A stretch of DNA of 64,000 nt from an uncultured Bacteroidales bacterium (GTDB lineage: Bacteria > Bacteroidota > Bacteroidia > Bacteroidales > Paludibacteraceae): the NCBI GenBank assembly GCA_946406195.1, contig CAMJJT010000004.1:1-64000 (forward strand), in the 5' to 3' direction. The translations under genes were made by a program, and so were the position numbers. This document shows, in pieces, positions 47,201 to 55,401 of this stretch. How positions within the stretch are numbered: position 1 is the first letter of the stretch; the number at the start of each line of letters is the position of its first letter. The notes beneath the pieces are model-generated. The model was not told the DNA's origin, made no database searches, and saw only the letters and a list, made by a program, of their open reading frames with translations.

Positions 47201-50200
47201 GCTGAAAGTAACTCCTGCTATTACATGGAAAGAGAACTTGAGTCCGATGTCTCGTGGCGAGAATGTAACTAATCCGGCTACTTCTCCTGTAACGTTGAGT
47301 TATAGTTCGTCCGATGAGACGGTAGTTGCAGTCGAAGGCAATGAGTTGAAACCGTTGAAGAAAGGCGAGGCTACAATAACCGCAAGTTTCGATGGCACTT
47401 CTGATTTGAAATGGAACTCCGCAAGCAGTACTATTGATGTAGTTGTAACGGATATGCATGTGCAGCATATCAATTGGCCGCAAACCTTTACCCGTCTCAA
47501 ATATACAACTGATCCTGCTTTAATGGAGAAGAATACAGAAGATTTCCCGTTAACGGCAACTGTTAGTTACTACGATTTGGATAATGAGGTTGAGGTCGCA
47601 TTAGACAGAACGATTACCTTTACCAGCGGCGATGAGAGCGTTGTGAAAGTGTTGGAGGGTAATATCCTTCACGTCGTTGGATTGGGTGAGACGACATTGA
47701 GCGCTCATGTTGAAGGCGTGGCAGACGAATATCTGGAAGCAACGGTAATTCGTAAAGTCAAAGTGCGTGAGCCGTCCACCGATTGCGATACCTATATCGT
47801 AGAAGATCAATCTGCTTCGATGGCAACCGGTGTTACATCGTTTACCGGAGAGCAGACGATAATAGATTTGCCGTATGAGCCGGGTTATGTGTCTTTCTCC
47901 GCATGGCGCGAAGCCATCCGTGTATTAGGTGTCAATTATACCAGCGGTGATTTGTACCTTGCACAGAATATCAACGGCCAATGGAGCAACGACTTGTGGC
48001 ATAACGGATTGGAAGTAGATAACTCGAAAGATTTCGGACCTATTGCCCTTGACCGTCACGCTACGCAAATCAAGATATATAAGAAAACCGGTTCTACTGG
48101 AATTCATGCCTTCTCGGATTGTAATGTAACTTTGGCTCGTTATTTGGAATTGGATAATACGGAAGGCAAGACTGAGATGGATATCTATTTCTCGACAGAA
48201 GATGCCAAACCGGGCGTAGCCAAGACGAAATCGTTTACGGTCAACTATTCGAATATCACCGACCAGTTGGTAGTTGATTTGAGCGGCTCGGATAAGTTCA
48301 GCGTTACTCCGACAACTATTGGCGAGGATTGTGGCGATAAAGGAAATGCAACGGTTCAAGTTACTTTCCTGTCGGATGATGTAGCTCATTATGAGGGCAC
48401 ATTGACGATTCATAATGAGAACCAATCGGTAACGGTACACCTTTCCGCCGATGTGGATAAGCACCATCAACAGATCACATGGAATCCGACAACAGCGTTG
48501 AAGACAACTGATGAGGTGACGTTTGATGCTACGACTTCGGCGGCAGCTGCCGGTCTGAGTGTGCGTTATGAGGTAGTAGAAGGCGATGCGGCTACGGTAA
48601 ATGCCGAGACAGGTGCGCTGACTATTATTAAGGATGGCGATGTGACGATCAAGGCAGCAGCGGCAGGTAATGCAAGTTATTATGATGCAGAGCCGGTAAG
48701 CAAAACCTTCAGTATCAGCAAAGTGACACCGGTGATTACGGTTGTACCGACGGCTGCTACTATGACATTGCCGAACACGAATTTGAGCGGTTGTGGATTG
48801 GCAGGCGGTGTGGCTTCCGTAGATGGTACTTTTGCATGGGAAGACAATACCATTAATGCTACTTTGAACAACGCAGGATATACGGTTATCTTCACGCCGG
48901 AGAACACGAATTGGTATAGCACGAATACGTGCATAGTAGTTGTGCCGGTGAACAAAACCGCACAAGCGATTGTATGGGACTTCGATCAGTTGGAGATGTT
49001 CTGTAATGCACAAGTTACCTTTGATGCGCACTCGAATTCCGGTTTGGCAGAGTTGCCGGTAAGTTATAGCTCGTCGGATGAGTCAATCGCTTATGTTGAC
49101 GGTAAAAATCACCTTAATATTATTCAAGGTGGCGAAGTGACCATTACTGCAACGCAAGCAGGGAATGATGTATATGCAGCGGCAGAGCCCGTGAGCAAGA
49201 CACTGACTATCAATCGTTTTGCACCGACTATCGTGACCCTGCCGAATGCTTCTACTATGAAGATCGGTCGTTCACTATCTGATGCTTCGTTGACAGGCGG
49301 TTTGGCAGAACTAGATGGTTTGGAAGTAGAAGGTTCGTTCGCTTGGTTAGATGGTAATACAACTGTGATGGATGTGGCAGGTACATTCTCCAAGCAGGTA
49401 GTATTCACACCGGCTAACACCAACTATTATGAGCCGGTATATGGAACAATGTCTGTTACCGTTGAGAAATATGCGCCGGAGATTGCGCAGAGTCTGCACG
49501 GATCGGATATTACTTATGGTCAGCCTTTGTCTGCTTCTAACCTGACAGGAACACTGACCGCAACGGATATTATTAAGATTCCGTCCGTGGAAGTGGAGGG
49601 TACGTTTGCATGGCTTCAACCGTCTGCCGTATTGAATGCAGGCAGCCAATCCGCTACGGTGCGTTTCACGCCGGCTAACATGGATTGGTATGAGGTGGTT
49701 GATTTCCCGGTTCAGCTGACCGTCAACAGAGCGACAGCAGATGGTTTGACCGTAACCGGTACCAGCGAGATATTCTATGGTCAGATCCTTGGTGAGGCTG
49801 TGCCTGTGAACACAACTGTTGATCCAATTCACGGCGGTGTGGTAGCCGGTACAATGGTTTGGAGTTCTTCTCTGAATCTGGATGAGTATATGGAGATTGG
49901 TTCTCATAACCTGTCGGTGACCTTTACCGTGAATGATCCGAATTATATCTCTGCTACTTTGGATGGAACAGCAGTCTTGACCGTACAAGCCGGTTATGTA
50001 TTTAACGGCAATGACGGACAGAGCAAGACTTGGGGTGAGGATACGAACTGGCAAGGAAAAGAGGCTCCGGACGGAAACGAGAAAGTGGTTATCTTGGCTG
50101 ATGTGGATATTGATTCGCCCGTTTCTGTGGATGCCATCACCATTAAGGAAGGTGTGACTGTGAGAGTCAAAGAAGGCGCTGTGTTAACCATCGGTAACAG

Positions 50201-51533
50201 CGATTCGTTTGTCCGCTCTTCCTATGGAAACTTGTATGTTGAGAATGGCGGTCAGGTGATCTTCGGCGAAGGTGAGATGAAGGTGAAAGATTTCGTTTTG
50301 GAGGCTCAGTTGGGCGATAATACAAATGCTAATCCTGCTTCTTCCGGACAGGTGAGCGGCGCTGAACAATTGAAGGTGACAGGCGATGCTTATTTCCGCA
50401 TCAGTTTTGATCCGCGTGGCGCTATAGATTATGGATGGTATGACTTCACCGTTCCGTTTGAGGTGGATGCATTGAACGGTGTGTATGACGCGAATGGTAA
50501 TAAATTGACCTATAATTCGGATTATGCCGTAATGGATTTCAGCGAAGAAAAACGTGCCGTAAACGGCAAATACTGGAACTGGTTCTCCGGGACTTTGCAG
50601 CCAAATAAACTCTATTCCATTACGTTTGATGATGAGAAGAACTGGAACACCTTCCTCTTTAAGCGCAAGTCGGTGACGGCAAACTTCGGAGGAGATGCTT
50701 ACAATGCTTCTTACACCAATAACGGCGAGACGAACGACCGCGGATGGAATGGTATGGGTAATGGTACAATGCGTCATTGCCAACTCAATAACCTTCCTGC
50801 ACAAACGAAGATTCAGGTTTATGATCATGCGAATGATCGTTATGTAGAGCGCGATGCAGATGAATATACATATGCAGTTGGTACCGCATTCTTTGTGCAA
50901 GTGGATGAGGAGAAAGAAATAGATTTGACGGCAGTGGAGGCAACACGTGGTTTCTTAGCTCCGGCACGTTATGAAGGACGTACATTCGATGAATTCCGTT
51001 TAGCACTCACTGCTGAGGAGGCAAATAATGTAGCAGATTATTTATGGGTTTCCGCAAGCGAAGAGGCAACGGGTGACTATGTGATTGGTCGCGACTTGAT
51101 TAAGATGGGTACTCCGACAAATGCGAAAGTGGCTCAGATGTGGACTACCAATAATGGTCTGACCCTCTGCGATATTGAGATGCCGCTTATTGCCAACAAG
51201 GCGAACACGAATGTATCTTTCTTCGCCCCGCAGAGTGGTCTCTACGAGATTGCAGTTGAGCGCGCTCCGGAAGATGCAACGCTGTACTTGACTAAGAACG
51301 GAAAAGTGGTCTGGAATCTCTCCATGAACCCCTGTGAGCTGAATCTGGAGAAGGGTACTACCGAAGGCTACGGTCTGCGTATTGTAGCTCGTGAACAGAC
51401 ACCTACCGATATTGAGAATGTAGATTCCTTCGGCTGCGAGAACGTACGCAAAGTGATGATTGATAATGTGATTTACATCGTTACTCCGGAGGGTAAGATG
51501 TACGATATCATAGGAAAAAGTGTAAAATATTAA
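44220..51533 (+). CDS. Giant secreted Ig-like/MBG-like repeat surface protein
   Basis: 2437 aa; repeated ITW...SSDESVA..I..GE.TITA..AGN..Y modules; signal segment LLHFVAVIVFLFIGGWNSEAWA; tail KVMIDNVIYIVTPEGKMYDIIGKSVKY. Confidence 0.85.
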   Translation: MKDMKGIKMMDKFEQLSSTCLRFASVLPPFCLRKHSVRLLHFVAVIVFLFIGGWNSEAWADDCKYSISNKHSSISTYKSHSKSGWFDSDKYKFYTNNEIGSINNQYGISKIYIKVTLERIAFGADCKVKFQYRNASGSWKDLTTEKELAGYSAAIPTSTAECNLSGASITSEISGATAFRVVETKQEEYSSSRTITINDFYVVMAKTLSGSTETMTFSNQTYNTTSSAKTREFTFSNEATGKSITISSNTNSAEFPATITKSGDCTGSVTVSVKFKPSAQGTRSGSITVSGDCGSKTFSVSGTGLRANSSLEMNDGEVNVSIAGINSSSINLNDLIGPKTGNGGVSYSVISDNKSFATISGSTFSATKCGNYTIRATQAQTDQYNSSTDEFTITVNKLQPTFSWTKFEHIYASDVLENVAQAKYNGNNVDGLSYSYSSDNKVVVADGTKLRVQNTFTGEHNVTITVTTAETAYYKAGSDTHEYLIEPKATPEFWLNEEVNLPADPVVLNLFIGETAAMRFVNTNESNFQYPTSASYISYSHNSGDHTGVITGKVAGNEVIQFHQTGTTTIFDHSRSIHVYVSKHPVNLTTTLDGGTWKVDSIYDGVVYSIITPTDDQPALSEVNVTSSNEAVLKKVDGHWKAVGEGVATLTISHPNTNDYWVDQTVTATITVVKHTPVITWNLDASYPWGAIIESPVSSSNEELPFTVVSNHPEIANYVNGRIEVYNKVGNATFTLTQAGNYKWADANANLQFSINSFKPQNHLPMDLKAGNYSQYKSYVTSNVSWANSGVQCGTAGGGFNWDDKYIELHFTGVPNHLTFDYKNNNNVLGDHSGVEWFIQTKTENGEWSSKQTWSDDSGSKDFTLSPDVSYVRLCYSGNYGGLFTNIKITERREVLATPTSLTFATADVDASAQTLPVKIEWYNVKTCTATIEGANAGFFQLAETEPIAASLDHFGTEALHVTYAYPQAGTHTATLKVESEDGYKAEVPLLATSLKVTPAITWKENLSPMSRGENVTNPATSPVTLSYSSSDETVVAVEGNELKPLKKGEATITASFDGTSDLKWNSASSTIDVVVTDMHVQHINWPQTFTRLKYTTDPALMEKNTEDFPLTATVSYYDLDNEVEVALDRTITFTSGDESVVKVLEGNILHVVGLGETTLSAHVEGVADEYLEATVIRKVKVREPSTDCDTYIVEDQSASMATGVTSFTGEQTIIDLPYEPGYVSFSAWREAIRVLGVNYTSGDLYLAQNINGQWSNDLWHNGLEVDNSKDFGPIALDRHATQIKIYKKTGSTGIHAFSDCNVTLARYLELDNTEGKTEMDIYFSTEDAKPGVAKTKSFTVNYSNITDQLVVDLSGSDKFSVTPTTIGEDCGDKGNATVQVTFLSDDVAHYEGTLTIHNENQSVTVHLSADVDKHHQQITWNPTTALKTTDEVTFDATTSAAAAGLSVRYEVVEGDAATVNAETGALTIIKDGDVTIKAAAAGNASYYDAEPVSKTFSISKVTPVITVVPTAATMTLPNTNLSGCGLAGGVASVDGTFAWEDNTINATLNNAGYTVIFTPENTNWYSTNTCIVVVPVNKTAQAIVWDFDQLEMFCNAQVTFDAHSNSGLAELPVSYSSSDESIAYVDGKNHLNIIQGGEVTITATQAGNDVYAAAEPVSKTLTINRFAPTIVTLPNASTMKIGRSLSDASLTGGLAELDGLEVEGSFAWLDGNTTVMDVAGTFSKQVVFTPANTNYYEPVYGTMSVTVEKYAPEIAQSLHGSDITYGQPLSASNLTGTLTATDIIKIPSVEVEGTFAWLQPSAVLNAGSQSATVRFTPANMDWYEVVDFPVQLTVNRATADGLTVTGTSEIFYGQILGEAVPVNTTVDPIHGGVVAGTMVWSSSLNLDEYMEIGSHNLSVTFTVNDPNYISATLDGTAVLTVQAGYVFNGNDGQSKTWGEDTNWQGKEAPDGNEKVVILADVDIDSPVSVDAITIKEGVTVRVKEGAVLTIGNSDSFVRSSYGNLYVENGGQVIFGEGEMKVKDFVLEAQLGDNTNANPASSGQVSGAEQLKVTGDAYFRISFDPRGAIDYGWYDFTVPFEVDALNGVYDANGNKLTYNSDYAVMDFSEEKRAVNGKYWNWFSGTLQPNKLYSITFDDEKNWNTFLFKRKSVTANFGGDAYNASYTNNGETNDRGWNGMGNGTMRHCQLNNLPAQTKIQVYDHANDRYVERDADEYTYAVGTAFFVQVDEEKEIDLTAVEATRGFLAPARYEGRTFDEFRLALTAEEANNVADYLWVSASEEATGDYVIGRDLIKMGTPTNAKVAQMWTTNNGLTLCDIEMPLIANKANTNVSFFAPQSGLYEIAVERAPEDATLYLTKNGKVVWNLSMNPCELNLEKGTTEGYGLRIVAREQTPTDIENVDSFGCENVRKVMIDNVIYIVTPEGKMYDIIGKSVKY
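44276..44317 (+). repeat. 11-nt tandem repeat TTTTGCCTCCG (about 3.8 copies) between start codon and signal segment
   Basis: TTGCCTCCG TTTTGCCTCCG TTTTGCCTCCG TTTTGCCTCCG. Confidence 0.95.
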
Positions 51534-51539
51534 GAATTA

Positions 51540-51571
51540 TTTGCACAATTCAAAAAAAAACAGTACCTTTG
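51540..51571 (+). promoter_or_regulatory. Promoter of a 44-codon ORF
   Basis: TTTG-N20-TACCTTTG, 8 nt before ATG 51580. Confidence 0.8.
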
Positions 51572-51579
51572 CACCCGAT

Positions 51580-51714
51580 ATGCTGAAAAGAATGTATTAC
51601 ATACCGACAGTTGAGATTATAGACTTTAAGGGAGAGTATCCTTTGATGGGTTTAGCCGGTAGTAAGATGACTCCGGTAGGTGGCGCTCCTGAGCGTAGAG
51701 AGAAAGCATTCTAA
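51580..51714 (+). CDS. Small peptide (44 aa), not in the supplied ORF track: MLKRMYYIPTVEIIDFKGEYPLMGLAGSKMTPVGGAPERREKAF
   Basis: Perfect promoter immediately upstream, terminator downstream, 'Y.IPTVEIIDF' N-terminus like small Bacteroidales peptides of the 'Y..PE.E.I' type. Confidence 0.65.
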   Translation: MLKRMYYIPTVEIIDFKGEYPLMGLAGSKMTPVGGAPERREKAF

Positions 51715-51796
51715 AGGGAGATAGAGGTCTTAAACGGTATAGTGACGTCCGTAATGGTAACGACATGCTAACGTAAATGACCGCTAAAATACAAGT

Positions 51797-51826
51797 AAAC
51801 GACAACTGATTGAGTTGTCGTTTATT
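51797..51826. terminator. Intrinsic (bidirectional) terminator
   Basis: AAACGACAAC-TGATTGA-GTTGTCGTTT, perfect 10-bp stem. Confidence 0.85.
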
Positions 51827-51843
51827 TTGTTTATTGGATTGTG

Positions 51844-53064
51844 TTATCTTAGGTTCTTTGCCCAGCGGCGTAGATACGCGAGCCACTCTTCAGCGGTACG
51901 AGCCACGGGATGGTTTTCTTTGGTGGCACCGACCACTGTCAGGAAGAAGTGACAGTGGTTGTTTGCGGCTTCGCCTGTTTGAGGGTTTGACGGACGATGT
52001 CCGTTAGTTTGAGGGTTGAATTTTAAGAGGCAGAGGTTGTTTTGCTTATCGTGAACGAGGGAACCGGCATATTCCTTTGGGATAAAGACGGCGAGACCGA
52101 CGGTCTCTTTGGCGTACTTGGCGGAGTCGTTCACAGGCCAATCGGTACCAAAGGACACTAAGAGTGTCCCATTTGGTAATTGGAGATTGAAGATTGAAGA
52201 TTGAGAATTATTTCCAAGTCCTATGGTACCATCGGGTAAAACTATGGTGTCTGTAGGCCAGCCGCCCTTCGCAGGAATGGTCTGTACGCCTGTGCAGAGG
52301 CCTTCTACCGCCTCGCTAAGGCTGACATCGCAACGCATATCACGATGTCCCGCTTGCATGGTGTATTGGACGGACATATTATGGCCTCTCCCGTCCTCCC
52401 CTAAAGGGGAGGAGATGGGTTTCCAACCTTTGACGGCGACTTCGATGGTGGCACTATTCTTCGTTTGTTTAACAATGCGCTGAGAACGAGAGGCAACTTT
52501 GTCAAAGTGGCAAAGTTTGCCTGTTTGGGCATTCTGCCCTGTTTGAAGGTTTGCGGCTTCGCCTGTTTGAAGCGTTTGCCAGTACTTGACAGAACCGACA
52601 CCGACGGTACCGGAGACTCGGAGAACGTCATCGCCGTAACCGGCAGCGAGCAGGCTGTCATTGGGGTACCAGTGGCTTTGGGCAAGCTCGAGCTGCGGTT
52701 TACGTTTGCAATAGGGATCGATAGTCTGTTTCTTATCGAAATAGATGCGGTACGCCATGAGTTCGGACTCCACCGCTACGCCATGGTGGTGGAGCTCATG
52801 ATAGGTATCATGAGATTTGAGATTTGAAATTTGAGAATTGAGATTTATGGTATCATGCCACTCGGTGATCGGATAGCAATGACGCATTTTTTTGCCCTCA
52901 TAGAGGACGGCGTAACCCTCTTTGGTCGAATCGGCAGGAGTTCCGATTCGCCAGAAAGAGGTGGCTACCCGCGGGGCGCAGCCCGCGAGTAACCAGACCG
53001 CTACGCTCAAAGTCAAAAGACCGCTTACGCTCAAAGAAGAAAGAGTATTAATTAATCGTGACAT
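51844..53064 (-). CDS. DUF4861-like lipoprotein with repeat-encoded insertions
   Basis: Lipobox LLAGC; YRIYFDKKQTIDPYCKR..GYGDDVLRVSGTVGVGSVKYW..; next to GH28. Confidence 0.65.
   Translation of the reverse strand: MSRLINTLSSLSVSGLLTLSVAVWLLAGCAPRVATSFWRIGTPADSTKEGYAVLYEGKKMRHCYPITEWHDTINLNSQISNLKSHDTYHELHHHGVAVESELMAYRIYFDKKQTIDPYCKRKPQLELAQSHWYPNDSLLAAGYGDDVLRVSGTVGVGSVKYWQTLQTGEAANLQTGQNAQTGKLCHFDKVASRSQRIVKQTKNSATIEVAVKGWKPISSPLGEDGRGHNMSVQYTMQAGHRDMRCDVSLSEAVEGLCTGVQTIPAKGGWPTDTIVLPDGTIGLGNNSQSSIFNLQLPNGTLLVSFGTDWPVNDSAKYAKETVGLAVFIPKEYAGSLVHDKQNNLCLLKFNPQTNGHRPSNPQTGEAANNHCHFFLTVVGATKENHPVARTAEEWLAYLRRWAKNLR
51957..52580. repeat. Word repeats inside the DUF4861-like gene, including a 22-bp exact copy pair
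   Basis: GTTTGCGGCTTCGCCTGTTTGA at 51961-51982 and 52549-52570; also GGAGATTGAAGATTGAAGATTGAGAATT near 52183-52210. Confidence 0.88.
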
Positions 53065-54586
53065 TTTCTACAGTCGGGGCGAGCGAGAAGGCTTCGCCCT
53101 TCTCGGCTTGGATATTCACATTATTGATGATGAGACCGTTGGTCTGGCGGAAGAGAGCTCCTTCGGTAGCAGACATAGTGACGTTGCGGAGTGTCACATT
53201 CTGGATTTTCATCTCCGGCAGACCGTTGAAATAGATAGCACGTTTGATATTTGCTCCCTTGACGTTCTCAATGACGATGTTCTTGAATGCCGGTGTCTCT
53301 TCGCTGGCTTCCGGAGCCTCGGCGTTCATACGAGCCGCGAGTTCTTCTTCGGTCTCTTCACCAGCGCCCTTACCGCCGTAGAAGAGGTCAAAGAGGAGAC
53401 CTTCGTTCGGGATATTGACCATGTTCACGCCGTTGATGTAGATATTCTCTACTACACCGCCACGACCGCGTGTGGATTTGAAACGCAGACCGACATCGGT
53501 ACCGATATAGAGGTTGTTGCGCACCTCGACATTCTTGATGCCGCCGGACATTTCCGAACCGCAGACGAAACCTCCGTGTCCGTGATACACAACGCAGTCA
53601 TCGACGACTACGTTCTCCGTCGGGATTCCGCGGTCACGACCGGGTTTGTCCTTGCCGGACTTCATGCAGATGGCATCATCACCGACGTCGAAGGAACAAC
53701 GGCTGATTACTACGTTCTTGCAGGACTCGACATCGACACCATCTCCGTTCTGGCTGTACCACGGGTTGCGGACATTGAGGTCACACAGAACGAGGTTCTC
53801 GCAGCACATCGGGTGGAGGTTCCAAGCCGGGCTGTTCTCAAACGTAACGCCCTCCAAGAGGATATTCTTACATCCTACAAAATGCAGGAGAACAGGGCGG
53901 AGGAAAGATTTAACGACCTGCCAGAGGCTGTCGTCTTCGATAACCGGCACGTTCTGATCAAGGCAGTAACTCTGCGCCAGCAGCGAAGCGCTATCCGGAT
54001 ACCAGATATCATTAGCTACGATACCGCCTTTCTCCTTGAGGTGTTTCTTCCATTGCCCCGGAGCCATCTTGGATTTCTTGAGCGGTCTCCACCAATCGCC
54101 GTTACCATTGAACGTACCATAACCGGTGATAGCGATATTCTCTGCGTCGCGTGCATTGAGCGGGCTGGTGCAACGCTTGGTCGGGATGCCCTCAAACCAC
54201 TCGTCGTAGATTTTATAGAGATCGAGGTCGTGCGAGAAGACGATGAAGGAGTTCTTCTCGGTGTACAGCCGTACGTTCGATTTCAGAGTGATCGGTCCGG
54301 TGGTGTAGATACCCTCTGGGATGATGACGGTACCGCCTCCGGCAGCCGTACAGTCATCAATGGCATTCTGGAAAGCCTCGGTGGACAACTCTACGCCGGT
54401 GTTATCCGCGCCGTAGCTCAGTACATCGTACGTGCGACCGGGGAAAGAGGGCAGCTTGACCTTCGGCATAGCGAACGAAGCGCCTTTGGTCAGACGGTCA
54501 ATCTCACGCTGCGATGTGGTTTGATACTCTGGCGAACAAGCGCCGAGGATGGCTGCGATAAGCAGCAAAAATGAAAAGTTTTTCAT
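53048..54586 (-). CDS. Glycoside hydrolase family 28 (polygalacturonase-like) lipoprotein
   Basis: YDVLSYGADNTGVELSTEAFQNAIDDCTAAGGGTVIIPEGIYTTGPI..WYSQNGDGVDVESCKNVVISRCSFDVGDDAICMKSG..VYHGHGGFVCGSEMSGG. Confidence 0.93.
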   Translation of the reverse strand: MKNFSFLLLIAAILGACSPEYQTTSQREIDRLTKGASFAMPKVKLPSFPGRTYDVLSYGADNTGVELSTEAFQNAIDDCTAAGGGTVIIPEGIYTTGPITLKSNVRLYTEKNSFIVFSHDLDLYKIYDEWFEGIPTKRCTSPLNARDAENIAITGYGTFNGNGDWWRPLKKSKMAPGQWKKHLKEKGGIVANDIWYPDSASLLAQSYCLDQNVPVIEDDSLWQVVKSFLRPVLLHFVGCKNILLEGVTFENSPAWNLHPMCCENLVLCDLNVRNPWYSQNGDGVDVESCKNVVISRCSFDVGDDAICMKSGKDKPGRDRGIPTENVVVDDCVVYHGHGGFVCGSEMSGGIKNVEVRNNLYIGTDVGLRFKSTRGRGGVVENIYINGVNMVNIPNEGLLFDLFYGGKGAGEETEEELAARMNAEAPEASEETPAFKNIVIENVKGANIKRAIYFNGLPEMKIQNVTLRNVTMSATEGALFRQTNGLIINNVNIQAEKGEAFSLAPTVENVTIN

Positions 54587-54603
54587 GAATATAAAATTAT
54601 AAA

Positions 54604-55350
54604 TTATGAAATAAAAATTGTTTCGGGGTATTTGATTTCTATTAATGATAATCCTTCTGCGGGAGCGGAATGTCCTGCTTGGCAGCGGTTACGGGCAGCA
54701 ATGATTTCTCCGAATTGAGTTTCAGTTATTTTATGTTTCCCGACCTCAAAGAGTGTGCCTACCACAGCGCGAACCATATTACGCAGGAATCGATCCGCGG
54801 TGATGACAAAATATGCCTCGGTATCGTTCTCTTGCACCCATCGTGCCTCTTTGACATCGCAGATGGTGGTCCTCACATCGGTGTGCGCGCGGCAGAAAGA
54901 AGCGAAATCCTGTTTGCCCAGCAGCAAGCGTGCCGCGTTGTTCATCGCCTCGAAATCCAGCCCGGATGTGACGCGCGCGTGCGTTATATAAAGGAAAGGA
55001 TCTTTGCGAGTGGTGATTCGGTAGCGGTAGGTGCGAGCGGTAGCATCAAAACGCGCGTGGGCATAGTCCGTTACGGGGCGAAGATTGCTGACGGCGATCG
55101 AGGGCGGCAACAGGTTGTTCAGTCGTCCGCATAGATTGGAGGGCAGTGTGCTCTGCCAGTCGAAATGCGCTACCATCTTCTCTGCATGCACACCAGCGTC
55201 GGTGCGACCGGCAAAAGTGAGAAAAACGGGTTCGCGCAGGATAGTAGCGAAAGCAGTCTCCATTTCTGCTTGCACCGTCTGTCCATTCGGCTGCGTCTGT
55301 GAGCCGTGGAAATCCGTTCCGTTATATGAGAATGTTATGAAGTAACGCAT
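54604..55350 (-). CDS. truA: tRNA pseudouridine(38-40) synthase TruA
   Basis: FSYNGTDFHGSQTQPNGQTVQ..FAGRTDAGVHA..RFLRNMVRAVVGTLFEVG. Confidence 0.95.
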   Translation of the reverse strand: MRYFITFSYNGTDFHGSQTQPNGQTVQAEMETAFATILREPVFLTFAGRTDAGVHAEKMVAHFDWQSTLPSNLCGRLNNLLPPSIAVSNLRPVTDYAHARFDATARTYRYRITTRKDPFLYITHARVTSGLDFEAMNNAARLLLGKQDFASFCRAHTDVRTTICDVKEARWVQENDTEAYFVITADRFLRNMVRAVVGTLFEVGKHKITETQFGEIIAARNRCQAGHSAPAEGLSLIEIKYPETIFIS

Positions 55351-55401
55351 TGTAATTGACGATTTGACGATTTACGATGTACGATTTATTTACGATTTTA
55401 A

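Noticed and set aside
47925-49031. 368-aa minus-strand ORF inside the 2437-aa gene
   Set aside because: Same antisense-shadow pattern; repetitive Ig-like sequence on the plus strand explains it.
52922-54574. 550-aa plus-strand ORF antisense to GH28
   Set aside because: Opposite strand encodes a clear GH28 enzyme with signal peptide; the antisense product lacks recognisable features.
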